A stretch of DNA of 64,000 nt from DASZUK01 sp963745595. Its GTDB lineage: Bacteria; Actinomycetota; Acidimicrobiia; Acidimicrobiales; RAAP-2. Of this stretch, positions 17,186-25,668 are shown in pieces. The DNA is taken from assembly GCA_963745595.1 (NCBI GenBank), contig CAVUYB010000014.1:1-64000 (forward strand), given 5' to 3'. Each line of letters starts with the position of its first letter. The stretch's first letter is position 1. A model generated the notes under the pieces. That model was not told the DNA's origin, searched no databases, and saw nothing but the letters and a program-made list of their open reading frames with translations. The position numbers and the translations under genes were made by a program.

Positions 17186-17679
17186 ATCCCCGCCGCGTAA
17201 GAGCCTTCCGATCACCGCGTTGGGGTGACGCGCTGCACCTCGGTGCCCGGTTCGCGCAGCGAGGATATCGACGCGCATGAGGGCAGGCCATGGCCTCGCG
17301 TGGGCGCTGAATGTTCCACATCGGCGCCCTCTTGTGTGCTGTGGGTACGTTGTTCCTGGTTGGAAAGAGCCGGTCGAACTGCACACGCCCTGCACGCCCG
17401 GGTGCACCCCTACGTGTTGCCTACTCAATGCCGGCCGCAGGCGTTCAAGGTCTCTGACGACCTTCGGGTTCACGACCCGAAGGTGGCGCCGCAGTGAGTA
17501 GGCAACACGGTCTCGATGAGACTCCCGCGGATCACCACGCCGCCGGGGCGCGCTGGCACCCGCGCAACGGGTGTCCGCAACATGGTCGAGAATCCTCAAG
17601 GTCGATGTCGAAGGACCGCATGCTCGTTCGACGTACGTACGAGAAAGCAACCCCTGCCGAACCAGAAGGAGTGATCGAG
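17186..17679. other. Gene-free stretch containing a nested inverted repeat
   Basis: About 490 bases without a credible gene. The notable content is the palindromic element at 17414-17508. The Shine-Dalgarno AAGGAG of the YCII gene lies at the right edge (17666-17671). Confidence 0.5.
17414..17508. repeat. Compact inverted-repeat element (MITE-like or structured RNA)
   Basis: Outer arms GTGTTGCCTACTCA (17414-17427) and TGAGTAGGCAACAC (17495-17508) are perfect 14-bp inverted repeats. Nested inside is a 9-bp hairpin, CCTTCGGGT-TCACG-ACCCGAAGG (17461-17483), and an alternative AAGGTC/GACCTT pairing. No target-site duplication was recognised. Confidence 0.6.
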
Positions 17680-18054
17680 ATGCCGCGTTTCATGGGATTC
17701 GTGCGGATGGAAGAGGGCGTCGGGACGCCGCCGCAGGCGCTGTTCGACGCGATGGACGAGTACGTCAGCGAACGCGCCGCCAAGGGCGTCTTCCTCGACG
17801 GGGGTGGTCTGTACGGGACTGAAGACGCCGTGAACTACGTCGTCCGCCAGGGCGAAGTTACCCGCGTCGACGGGCCGTACGCCGAGGCCAAGGAGGTAGT
17901 CGGCGGCTGGGCCATCATGGAGTACCCCAGCCTCGAGGAGGCCGCGGCGGACCAGCAGTCGTTCGCGGAGCTTCACGCGAAGTACTGGCCCGAGATCACG
18001 GTGATCTCCACCCTGCGCCAGATCTCGACCGGCCCCGAGGCACCCGACGCGTGA
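17680..18054 (+). CDS. YCII/DGPF-domain protein, ECF42 partner
   Basis: A 124-residue protein. The conserved DGPYAEAKEVVGGWAIMEYPSLEEA block identifies the YCII-related DGPF family. ATG 17680 follows AAGGAG. DGPF proteins are the regular neighbours of ECF42 sigma factors, one of which follows 84 bp downstream. A role in controlling that sigma factor, or in the response it drives, is inferred from synteny. A hairpin between the genes may reduce read-through. Confidence 0.9.
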   Translation: MPRFMGFVRMEEGVGTPPQALFDAMDEYVSERAAKGVFLDGGGLYGTEDAVNYVVRQGEVTRVDGPYAEAKEVVGGWAIMEYPSLEEAAADQQSFAELHAKYWPEITVISTLRQISTGPEAPDA

Positions 18055-18060
18055 CTGATT

Positions 18061-18109
18061 CTGGATCCGCCGGTCCTTCGCCCTCTGGAGCAAGGATCGG
18101 CGGATCCAG
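18061..18109. terminator. Hairpin between the YCII and sigma factor genes
   Basis: CTGGATCCGCCGGTCCTT pairs with AAGGATCGGCGGATCCAG: 18 bp with one G-T wobble and a 13-nt loop. It directly follows the YCII stop. Confidence 0.65.
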
Positions 18110-18138
18110 GCTGAAACCGGGCTCATTACGCTGGCGTC

Positions 18139-19431
18139 GTGCCGGCAGAGTCCCGACCTGATGACCCGAACCAGGCCATCTACGCCGCCTGGCGGGCTGA
18201 GTCGGCCCGTCTTGTGGGTGCCCTCACCCGGATGACCCGAGATGTGAGCCTCGCCGAGGACTTGGCGCAGGACGCCCTCGTTGCCGCGCTCGAACAGTGG
18301 CCCATCACCGGCATCCCCGACAACCCGGTCGCGTGGCTGATGACCACCGCGAAGCGGCGCGCCGTCGATCAGTTCCGGCGTGCCGACAGCCTCCGCCGCA
18401 AGGTGGCGGAGCTCGAACATGCCCGAGGGAGGGAGGAGGAGACGATGCCCGACGTCGAGAGCCAGGTCGACTACATCGAGGACGACGTACTCCGGCTCAT
18501 CTTCCTGTCCTGCCACCCGACTCTGACGCCCGAGTCCCGGGCGGCACTCACGCTGCGACTGGTCGGCGGGCTCGCCACCGCCGAGATCGCCCGGGGATTT
18601 CTGGTCACCGAGTCCACGATGGGCCAACGGATCTCACGAGCGAAGAAGACCCTGTCCGAAGCGCACGCCGAGTTCGAGCTTCCCGAGGGGCCGGAGCGGA
18701 CCAAGCGGCTCGACGACGTCATGGCGGTGATCTACCTGATCTTCAACGAGGGCTACACCGCCACCGCCGGGGAGGAGTGGATGCGCCCCGACCTGGCGAA
18801 CGAGGCAATCCGGCTGGCGCGCATGTTGGCCGCTCTCGCTCCCGACGAGCTCGAGGTGCTCAGCCTGCAGGCACTGCTGGAGATCCAAGGCTCGCGGGTA
18901 CCGGCCCGGCTCGATGAGGACGGCGCTCCGGTCCTGCTGGAGGCACAGGACCGGAACCTCTGGGATCAGCTGCTGATCCGGCGCGGCCTGGCCGCCCTGG
19001 AGAAGGCGAAGCAGCTGGCTGCCCGCGGGACCCCGGTCGGGAGGTACTTCCTGCAGGCCTCGATCGCGGCGCAGCACGCCCGTGCGGTACGCGCCGAGGA
19101 CACGGACTGGCGTCGGATCGCGGTGTTGTACGACGTCCTGGCCCGCGCCGCGCCCGGCCCGGTCGTCGAGGTCAACCGCGCGGTCGCGCTTGGGCGGGCG
19201 TACGGCCCCGGCGCCGGGCTCGCCGTGCTGGAGGAGGTGGACGCCGACTCACTCGGCGACTCACCGCTGTTTCCGAGCGTGCTCGGGGACCTCCTCGAGC
19301 GGGCTGGGCTGCACGCGCAGGCACGCCAGGCGTTCACCGAGGCAGCCTCGCGTACCGCGAACGTGGGCGAACGCACCGTCTTGCAGCGCCGGGCGGACCG
19401 GAACCGGTCGCGTGGGTCGGGACCCGGATGA
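18139..19431 (+). CDS. ECF42-type RNA polymerase sigma factor with C-terminal TPR-like domain
   Basis: A 430-residue protein. Sigma-70 region 2 (residues ~20-90: SLAEDLAQDALVAALEQWP and NPVAWLMTTAKRRAVDQFRR) and region 4 (~130-185: LTLRLVGGLATAEIARGFLV, then QRISRAKK) are followed by a ~240-residue helical domain containing YLIFNEGYTATAGEEW and EVNRAVALGRAYGPGAGL, diagnostic of ECF42. No anti-sigma gene is adjacent; family knowledge says the C-terminal domain controls activity. GTG 18139 lies 6 nt after TACGCT, so a leaderless start is likely. Confidence 0.92.
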   Translation: MPAESRPDDPNQAIYAAWRAESARLVGALTRMTRDVSLAEDLAQDALVAALEQWPITGIPDNPVAWLMTTAKRRAVDQFRRADSLRRKVAELEHARGREEETMPDVESQVDYIEDDVLRLIFLSCHPTLTPESRAALTLRLVGGLATAEIARGFLVTESTMGQRISRAKKTLSEAHAEFELPEGPERTKRLDDVMAVIYLIFNEGYTATAGEEWMRPDLANEAIRLARMLAALAPDELEVLSLQALLEIQGSRVPARLDEDGAPVLLEAQDRNLWDQLLIRRGLAALEKAKQLAARGTPVGRYFLQASIAAQHARAVRAEDTDWRRIAVLYDVLARAAPGPVVEVNRAVALGRAYGPGAGLAVLEEVDADSLGDSPLFPSVLGDLLERAGLHAQARQAFTEAASRTANVGERTVLQRRADRNRSRGSGPG

Positions 19432-20032
19432 GCCGCTATAGCCGACGAGAGCTTGTGCCGTCCCATGCTGGGCGCCTGCTCGCTGCTCTTGACGCAGATG
19501 CGCTTCGAGCACGGCAACCGATTCCACGACACCTCTCCAGCAGTTTCGGAACGCCATCAATAGTCGTCACCAGCCCCGGCGATGCAGCGATCTCTCGTCG
19601 TCGTTTTTGACAATCAACCCGGCTAATCAGATTCCGGGTGCCTGACAGCCATAAGTCCGAACCGGGCCCCTCCGCGAACGCCTGAACGAAGGTTGAAGAG
19701 CGCCTAAGCATGCCCAGGAACGATGTCGATATCGAAATTGCCGTCGTCCATAGGGAGCACGCGGAGTTTCTCGCCGGTCATCGGGTGAGTGACCGTAACC
19801 GTGTCAAGTCGCTTTCGTCTGGCCATACGCGAATTCTTACACGGCCAGATCGCAACAATTTGAGGCGTCACGTCCCGATTCAGCAGAACTCGCCGTCCTT
19901 CGTGAGCCCGGAGCTCACTGACGGGTGAGGGAGGCGCCCGCAGCCCGTCACCGGATGAGACATGCTCCCCAAGTCCTTCACCAACGGGCGACTACTTTGG
20001 GCACGAGGCAGGAACCGACAGAGGAGAGCCGG
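19432..20032. other. Mostly non-coding stretch of lower GC
   Basis: About 600 bases between the sigma factor and the SRPBCC gene. Apart from one small minus-strand ORF (19704-19826) no gene, RNA or repeat is supported. Confidence 0.4.
19704..19826 (-). CDS. Possible 40-residue protein
   Basis: The reading frame encodes MARRKRLDTVTVTHPMTG, then EKLRVLPMDDGNFDIDIV and PGHA. The basic start and acidic, regular C-terminus look protein-like rather than random, but there is no clear Shine-Dalgarno and no recognised family. Confidence 0.35.
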   Translation of the reverse strand: MARRKRLDTVTVTHPMTGEKLRVLPMDDGNFDIDIVPGHA

Positions 20033-20500
20033 ATGGGGAATGACAAGTGCAAGGCCGTGGCAGTGACCCGTCGCATCAAGGCCCCCGCCAGTGTGATCTT
20101 CAGGCTTCTGGCCGACCCAGACCGCCACCCCGATTTCGATGGCTCAGAGATGCTGCGGACGGGGGCCAGCAATGAGGTCATCGTTGGTGTGGGGGATGTG
20201 TTCGTAACGAAGATGTATTTCACGGCAATGGGCGACTACGAAATGCACAACCGCATTGTGGCGTTCGAAGAGGACCGATGCATCGCTTGGGAACCCGGAA
20301 ATCCCGAACTCGCCAGGAACGGATCGCGCTGGAGGTTCGACCTCGTACCGGACGGACCAGGTGCAACTGTCGTGACCGAATCCTACGACTGCACGGATTC
20401 CCCTGAGAGTGTCCGCAAAGCCGTCGACAACGGCCGGGCATGGCTGACGGGCATGACCGAGACCCTGGAGCGACTCGACCGGTTATGCGCTACGCAGTAG
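20033..20500 (+). CDS. SRPBCC-family protein
   Basis: A 155-residue protein with the SRPBCC opening VTRRIKAPASVIFRLLADPDRHPDFDGSE, central VGVGDVFVTKMYF and a C-terminal WLTGMTETLERLDRL helix. ATG 20033 follows AGAGGAGA. It is a distant relative of the protein at 13.4 kb. It probably binds a hydrophobic ligand; no operon partner is present. Confidence 0.85.
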   Translation: MGNDKCKAVAVTRRIKAPASVIFRLLADPDRHPDFDGSEMLRTGASNEVIVGVGDVFVTKMYFTAMGDYEMHNRIVAFEEDRCIAWEPGNPELARNGSRWRFDLVPDGPGATVVTESYDCTDSPESVRKAVDNGRAWLTGMTETLERLDRLCATQ

Positions 20501-20650
20501 CTCCGAGCATTCGCGGACCGAACAAATCGGCGCGCACATTTCGCTTCCGAACCCACCGCATGTGCCAGTCGGAGTCACCCTGATAGTGCAGTGAGGGTGA
20601 AAAATCTCGGGATGGCTCTGATCCGTTGGGCCTCTGAACAGGGCCCTTTT

Positions 20651-20681
20651 AGTGGACCTTGGGTCCCACAATACGAACCGG
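20651..20681 (+). repeat. Dispersed 31-bp repeat, copy 2
   Basis: AGTGGACCTTGGGTCCCACA followed by ATACGAACCGG, located between the SRPBCC gene and the 3' end of hicB. Confidence 0.75.
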
Positions 20682-20748
20682 ACCACGACGATCAGCGGCC
20701 TGCAGATCACCATCTGAACCGCCGGACGGGGACCGACCAGCGCTGGTC

Positions 20749-20973
20749 TCAGGCAGCCACCGTGACGGCCAGCAGCTGCGGGGTGCCGAACTCCTCGGGC
20801 ACAACCTCACCGTCGGCCTCGAGGCCGGCGATGTGTACCTCGATCGCTTGGGCGGCTCTGGCCCGACACTCCTCCAGGGTCCGGCCCTGGGTGAAGCAGC
20901 CAGGCAAGGCGGGGACGGTGACGAAGTACCCTCCGGACTCCTCCGGCTCCACCACGATCGTGTAGGTCCGCAT
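20749..20973 (-). CDS. hicB: HicB-type antitoxin
   Basis: A 74-residue protein: YTIVVEPEESGGYFVTVPALPGCFTQGRTLEECRARAAQAI is the partial RNase H-like HicB fold. ATG 20973 is used; an in-frame GTG two codons upstream is possible. It lies just after hicA on the minus strand, the usual HicAB order. No separate C-terminal HTH is visible, so it is a short HicB. It should block the HicA nuclease. Confidence 0.88.
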   Translation of the reverse strand: MRTYTIVVEPEESGGYFVTVPALPGCFTQGRTLEECRARAAQAIEVHIAGLEADGEVVPEEFGTPQLLAVTVAA

Positions 20974-20986
20974 CAGCACAATCCTC

Positions 20987-21215
20987 TCACAGGGACGCTC
21001 GGAACTCCTCGGCCGTCAGACCCGCCTGGTTCCAGGATCGATCGCAGCAGGGCGGGTCCGATGATCTCGCCGGCGTGGATCAGCACCGTTACCCGGCCGC
21101 CGCGATCGGGGTGCCGGAGCTGAGCATGGGAACCCCTTTGAGCTACGACATCCCAGCCGAGTTTGCCCAGCGCCTTAACCACTTCCCGCCCGGAGATCCG
21201 GGGCAACGGCGGCAT
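20987..21215 (-). CDS. hicA: HicA-type mRNA interferase, frameshifted near its C-terminus
   Basis: The start is a clear HicA: RISGREVVKALGKLGWDVVAQRGSHAQLRHPDRGG with the catalytic His in GSHAQL. After GPALLRSILE the frame is lost: an extra base in GGAACCAGG (near 21027-21033) removes the usual AGLTAEEFRASL ending, which is intact in the next frame and stops at 20987-20989. As written, the frame runs on to 20973 with an unrelated tail. It may be an inactive toxin allele or a sequence error. Confidence 0.8.
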
Positions 21216-21346
21216 GACTGAACCGTAGGCGACCGTTGTGACACCAGGCCGTGGGCCACCACCACGCCAGACAGGGCGGCCAACCGCGTCGGCTCCGGCT
21301 CGCGCACCGAACCGACGATCGCACGTTCGACCAGTTCAACCAAGTC

Positions 21347-21377
21347 AGTGGACCTTGGTTCCCACAATAAGAACCGG
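21347..21377 (+). repeat. Dispersed 31-bp repeat, copy 3
   Basis: AGTGGACCTTGGTTCCCACA followed by ATAAGAACCGG, immediately 3' of the RHH antitoxin gene. Confidence 0.75.
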
Positions 21378-21415
21378 CCTCCCATCCTTCCCGGCTCGAC
21401 GTTCGCTCTACCTGA

Positions 21416-21685
21416 TCATGAGGCGACGTAGCGGCGGAGGGCATCGCGGGCCACGGCGCTGACGGTCCGGTGTTCCTCCCGGGCACGCCGGTGGAGTGCT
21501 TCGGCCAACTCGGGCTCCACTCGGAGGTCGAGGCGCGGCGACGTCCCCCGGCCGAGAGAGGGACGTCCCGTTCGGACAGCCTTGGCCCTCGTCAGGTCGT
21601 AGCCAGCCTCAGCCTCGTCGGCCAGGGCTTCTTCTACCTCGGAGGTGAGGACGGTACCGCCCTTCGTTCGCTTTACACTCGCCAT
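21416..21685 (-). CDS. Ribbon-helix-helix antitoxin of a BrnT-like pair
   Basis: An 89-residue protein. The N-terminus (VKRTKGGTVLTSEVEEALADEAEAG) and the C-terminal RHH segment (RLDLRVEPELAEALHRRAREEHRTVSAVARDALRRYV) match antitoxins I know beside BrnT-like toxins in actinobacteria. Its start overlaps the upstream toxin gene by 13 bp, the toxin-first order of BrnTA systems. Confidence 0.8.
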   Translation of the reverse strand: MASVKRTKGGTVLTSEVEEALADEAEAGYDLTRAKAVRTGRPSLGRGTSPRLDLRVEPELAEALHRRAREEHRTVSAVARDALRRYVAS

Positions 21686-21963
21686 TGCTTGGCCTCCTCG
21701 TACTGATGGCGGTACTTCGCCCGCAGCTCCATGACGTGGATGACCCGCAGGTGCTCTTGGTCCCCTGTCTCCAATTCCACGCCGATCACCTCCAGTGCTC
21801 TCCCTGACGGGTCATCCCCCAGATAGACGAACCGATCCTCCGGTACCGGGGACCCGGCCGGGGCCGGCTGGAGGAAGACCAGCCCGCAGTGCACCACCAC
21901 GTACCGTGCGTCGCGCCGGGCGATCCCATGACGCCGAGAAGCGTGAGTCCAGCTGATGCGCAC
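21673..21963 (-). CDS. BrnT-like toxin
   Basis: A 96-residue protein: ISWTHASRRHGIARRDARYVV, a central FVYLGDDPSGRALEVIGVEL strand region and HVMELRAKYRHQYEEAKQWR at the end. This fits the compact RelE-superfamily BrnT-like fold. GTG 21963 lies 7 nt after a TAGGCT -10-like element on the minus strand. A ribosome-dependent or free RNase activity is inferred from the family. Confidence 0.7.
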   Translation of the reverse strand: MRISWTHASRRHGIARRDARYVVVHCGLVFLQPAPAGSPVPEDRFVYLGDDPSGRALEVIGVELETGDQEHLRVIHVMELRAKYRHQYEEAKQWRV

Positions 21964-22076
21964 ACGGACCAGCCTACCAGTTTTGTCGGACAGAATGGCT
22001 TTGGGCTAGGGCTCGGCCAGGTCCGGTTCGCGCACCGGGAGGAGGCCGTACGCGTCGGACCAGGTCAACGAAGCCA

Positions 22077-22122
22077 GTGGGCGCTGCGGGACTCGAACCC
22101 ACGACCTCAGCCGTGTGAAGGC
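22077..22122. other. Left attachment site: duplicated 3' half of tRNA-Val
   Basis: 46 bases identical to 36528-36573, covering the tRNA from the anticodon arm to its 3' end. Beyond base 22122 the sequence diverges from tRNA, so this is the displaced chromosomal half left by integration, not a functional tRNA gene. Confidence 0.9.
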
Positions 22123-22317
22123 GATCTAGCCGCTGACCTGACCAGCAGAAATAGGTTCTGAACTGGGAAACCAGTTCCTGTCATCACCGGTTGTCTTGCG
22201 ACGTTTTTCGTCCTCTCACGGACACAGACGGACGAGGTTCTGCCCCTCGGGACCTACTCGGGGCGGCACCGGTGGCGATCCCCTGGAGGATCTGCTGCTG
22301 GGGCCGGGCACTCCTAC

Positions 22318-23109
22318 TCAGTCGGTTACCCACTCCGGTTGGATCGGTCGACGGACCATTCGACGCCCAGGTCCGCATCGGACTTCGTTTCTCGGCTCCA
22401 CCTTGGCCCGTCTGAGCCAGCCCGGAAGGTATGGGGGCCGATACCTGAGGCGCCTCCAGTCAGGGCTCCCCCAGAATTCCACACGCTTTTCGGCAGGCTT
22501 TGGAGCCAGGAAGCTGGGCCACCCTCGGACGCCGTTTGCGGTTAGCCCTTCCGCCTCTACGGACACGACCACCCAAGAGGAAACGCCTGGTGGCGTCTGG
22601 GTCGCAGTCCCCAGGCTGAATCTGACTGCAAGATCCATCGCCGGAAAGAAATCCTTAGACCTCAGCACCCGATAACGAGCCGCTGTTGCTGAGAACCCAA
22701 CATTTGGTTCGTCGGCCGTCAAGATCGGCCCAGGCTTGCGGCTCACAACTGTCAACTTGACCCAGGACGGCACAACGACGTTGATTACTAGGCGCTTCGC
22801 TGCCCCGGTTCCGACGTTGGTAAGACCGAGTTGAACGTCGAGTGCGCCAAAGCGAGGAATCGTCTGTACCCCGTCTGAACTCCACGCCTGGCCGTTCGCA
22901 CGCCAAGAGAACTGCACTTCGGGCGTACGACGTTGTTTGGTCCACCACGTGAAGACAATGACTGCTGCCCCAACGGCAGCCACGCCAGCGAGGACGATGC
23001 CGGCCCAGTCCCAGCCGTCTCGTTCGGTGACGACGTGGATTGGACCGCTGGGCAGTTGTGCGTCTGGACTCAGGACGTGAAGAACGGCCGACTGTAATCC
23101 CCGCATCAT
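22318..23109 (-). CDS. Single-pass membrane protein linked to the TIR gene
   Basis: About 263 residues. A short N-terminus is followed by one membrane segment (WAGIVLAGVAAVGAAVIVFTWW), a stretch that looks like a beta-rich extracytoplasmic or cytosolic domain (DVQLGLTNVGTGAAKRLVINVVVP), and a basic tail. The start is uncertain: tandem ATGs lie at 23109 and 23106 and a GTG at 23121. It is the last gene of the minus-strand run starting at 25501. A protein with similar organisation lies at 27.2 kb. Function unknown. Confidence 0.6.
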   Translation of the reverse strand: MMRGLQSAVLHVLSPDAQLPSGPIHVVTERDGWDWAGIVLAGVAAVGAAVIVFTWWTKQRRTPEVQFSWRANGQAWSSDGVQTIPRFGALDVQLGLTNVGTGAAKRLVINVVVPSWVKLTVVSRKPGPILTADEPNVGFSATAARYRVLRSKDFFPAMDLAVRFSLGTATQTPPGVSSWVVVSVEAEGLTANGVRGWPSFLAPKPAEKRVEFWGSPDWRRLRYRPPYLPGWLRRAKVEPRNEVRCGPGRRMVRRPIQPEWVTD

Positions 23110-23290
23110 GGCTTCGAGCACACGGGGACCGTAGCTCGACAAGTTGCCAGTGATTGTGCACTCGACCAAGGCTCTCGCGGGCCCTCTTACGAGCCCAAGG
23201 CATCTCGTGGGGAGTGAAGGGTCCCTCGTCGGGCACGACGACAGCGCGGTCCCGGGGGAGCCGCCCGGCGGTGGCGACAAACAGCCTCAA

Positions 23291-24328
23291 TCAGGACAGC
23301 TCGCGAGCCAGTAGAGGCGCAACACGTAGTACTCGAACCTCGCCCGATAGTGGCTCGATCAGCCAGACCAGTTGCCGGGCCTGAAGCGGTCGTAGCAGCG
23401 CGATCACCACTCTCCTGGGTCGATTCAGGCGCCGGGCAAGATCCGCGGCATCGATCCCGTCGGCATATTCGTTCACGAGAAGGCCGATCATCGCCTGCCG
23501 CGCCTCAACGATGTCCGGGTAGAGCGCAGGGAGCACGAACTGCCAGCCGAGGCCGGTGACGGAGTACTGGAGGCGGCGCCCGCCGAGCGCTTCTACGTAG
23601 TCGATATATCGGCCAGCCTTCAGAGCGTCTTCACTGAGACGAAGACCGCCTGAGGAGATGCCAGCGGCCTGGGCTCGTTCACCCACGACCGTTTGATCTA
23701 CGAAGTCGGAGTCCCGGACAATCGCACCTTCCGCCATCAGGCGGAGCACCACGCTGTCGGACGCTTCGAGACCGCCGATCCGAGTCGTCAGGGCGAATGG
23801 CGGTGGCGTGCCGATCGGCGGTCGCACATCAATCTCGAAGAGCGCTCGGAGGATCTCCTGGAACTCGTCGTCATAGGCGCTGGTGTCAACTACTGACACC
23901 CATTTCTTGGCCTGGAGCGCCACGGGCATCGTGACACCGTCGAGCCGCACTGGGATCAACCTGGTCTGGCTCTCAATGCTACGGACAACTCCGACGTCGA
24001 GTTCGGCCATCACCCAGGGCTTGTCGACGCTGTGGTTGGAGATCACCACCAAGAATGCGTCGCAACCACCGATACCGATCTCAAAGATCCGCTGGACCAG
24101 GCTCTCACCAGCGGCGATCTCCCATCGATCAAACCATGCGTCGACCCCGGCTTCGCGCAACTTGGTGGCCAGGTCACGTACGAACCGACCCTTGTCTTCG
24201 CTGGCGTGCGAGATGAATACCTTTGGAGGAACCACGGGGCTGCCAGAGGGTGCGCCAACAGGTGGCTCAGCGACAGTAATCGACGAGGGACTATCCGTCC
24301 GGCCGGTAGCCGGCCTGGACGGACGCAT
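23291..24328 (-). CDS. TIR-domain protein with C-terminal winged-helix-like region
   Basis: About 345 residues from ATG 24328 (GTG 24334 and a farther TTG are alternatives). The TIR domain (residues ~36-170) opens VFISHASEDKGRFVRDLATKL, continues WFDRWEIAAGESL, and has the candidate catalytic Glu in KPWVMAELDVG. The C-terminal half contains a region like a winged helix (QAMIGLLVNEYADGIDAADLARRL). Bacterial TIR proteins of this kind are often NAD+ hydrolases that abort phage infection. It sits among membrane-protein genes on a mobile element, supporting a defence role; this is inference. Confidence 0.85.
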   Translation of the reverse strand: MRPSRPATGRTDSPSSITVAEPPVGAPSGSPVVPPKVFISHASEDKGRFVRDLATKLREAGVDAWFDRWEIAAGESLVQRIFEIGIGGCDAFLVVISNHSVDKPWVMAELDVGVVRSIESQTRLIPVRLDGVTMPVALQAKKWVSVVDTSAYDDEFQEILRALFEIDVRPPIGTPPPFALTTRIGGLEASDSVVLRLMAEGAIVRDSDFVDQTVVGERAQAAGISSGGLRLSEDALKAGRYIDYVEALGGRRLQYSVTGLGWQFVLPALYPDIVEARQAMIGLLVNEYADGIDAADLARRLNRPRRVVIALLRPLQARQLVWLIEPLSGEVRVLRVAPLLARELS

Positions 24329-24452
24329 CGTCACGATGTCTTCCCACGGCGAGAGCGTAGACGACCTTTTCTTTCGATCGGGTCGACACGGAATCGGGCG
24401 TGGCGCCGGCACCGAGTTGTCCGTCTGACACTTCGGTCGCCCAACGTTTAGG

Positions 24453-25127
24453 TCAGTGCATCCCAATCAAGATCAGCCGTGACTGCTTCTCCGCCTGTTG
24501 ACGAGAGCTACGCCCTAGTTTTGACTCGCGGGTCGCCTGGTCAGTAGCTCTCCTACCTACGGCTCGTGCGTGTCCAATTCTCGTCACGGTATCTTCATCG
24601 CATTCGACGACGGCAGTCTCTGGAATAACGCCCACGACATCTCTCGCCACAAACAGCTTCGGAATCACGAATCGACCCACCACCGCGAGGCCGAGCCATG
24701 AGCCAAGAAGGATTGATCCAGCCGACAAGACCAAGTAACGCTCCCTAAACTCGCAGAGCTTGGCGCGTTGATCTGTGTCGAGCCCCTTCAGTACGCAGGG
24801 GGAGTGCTCGCGTTCCAACTTCGCCTGGGACGCGACACTCATTCCATTGAATGCCCAACGGTAAATCAGAAAATTCCGCATATTGAAACGGCTCCCGACC
24901 GCCAAGGTCGTGTCAATAACGGATCGCATCTCAATGACTGCTTCGTGATCACCCGGCAATTCCCCATCGAGAATGTCCATTACGAGAGCGTCTCGAAGTC
25001 GCCAGATCCGATGCCGATGGAGGCTCATCGTGAACCACTTCGGGATCGTGACCAGGGCCGCCGCAAGGCCGAGGAAGACTGCACCCAGCAAAGACAGAGC
25101 CACAAGACTGCCCACGTCATTTCCCAC
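24453..25127 (-). CDS. Two-pass membrane protein upstream of the TIR gene
   Basis: A 224-residue protein. Hydrophobic segments lie at about residues 7-27 (VALSLLGAVFLGLAAALVTI) and 133-156 (LVLSAGSILLGSWLGLAVVG), separated by a ~100-residue soluble loop containing VMDILDGELPGDHEAVIEM, and followed by a ~70-residue basic tail. No family recognised. It lies directly before the TIR gene on the same strand, probably co-transcribed. Confidence 0.7.
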   Translation of the reverse strand: MGNDVGSLVALSLLGAVFLGLAAALVTIPKWFTMSLHRHRIWRLRDALVMDILDGELPGDHEAVIEMRSVIDTTLAVGSRFNMRNFLIYRWAFNGMSVASQAKLEREHSPCVLKGLDTDQRAKLCEFRERYLVLSAGSILLGSWLGLAVVGRFVIPKLFVARDVVGVIPETAVVECDEDTVTRIGHARAVGRRATDQATRESKLGRSSRQQAEKQSRLILIGMH

Positions 25128-25177
25128 GGAACTTTATTCTACCGGTCCCCCGTGAGGGCGCAAGCCAATCAGGACCC

Positions 25178-25501
25178 TCACAGTCCGAGCCGACCTTCGT
25201 ACTCCTGGTTCAGAGCGCGGAGTCGCCTTACCTCCTGCTTCCGACTCCACCCTTTGATCCACTGGATTCCGTTTATAGCAACAGATGCCGATATGGAGAC
25301 CGAGATAAGGAGATTGGCATTGATAATCGTCTTTTTCCCGGCTAGTGGCTGAATGATGTGGACGATAACTAGTAGAGGCAACGCTGAGGCAGCAAGACAT
25401 ACTGCAACAACTACCCCATAGGCAAATACCTTGGCTACGTCTCCTCGGACATCGAGGCGTCGAAGTTCCACATCGTGCTTGTTCGGTGGCCGTGAACTCA
25501 T
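25178..25501 (-). CDS. Small two-pass membrane protein heading the TIR run
   Basis: A 107-residue protein starting at ATG 25501. Two hydrophobic helices (VFAYGVVVAVCLAASALPLL and ANLLISVSISASVAINGIQW) lie between charged ends; the C-terminal KQEVRRLRALNQEYEGRL may be a short coiled coil. It ends 50 bp before the next membrane gene. Function unknown. Confidence 0.65.
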   Translation of the reverse strand: MSSRPPNKHDVELRRLDVRGDVAKVFAYGVVVAVCLAASALPLLVIVHIIQPLAGKKTIINANLLISVSISASVAINGIQWIKGWSRKQEVRRLRALNQEYEGRLGL

Positions 25502-25668
25502 GGCGGCGCAGATCGTAGCGGGTCAATGGGCGGTACACCTGATCTGATCGGATCGCCATCATGAGCATCGTAACCGAGTGGATTTCGACCGCGGTGTCAA
25601 GTCCCTAAAGGTGTAATGACTATTTTTAATGGTTGTCGGTTCTATGGGTCAGAACTGCTCTTTAAAAG

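Noticed and set aside
22077..22122. A second tRNA-Val gene
   Set aside because: Only the 3' half is present; the 5' half does not pair, so it is an attachment-site remnant.
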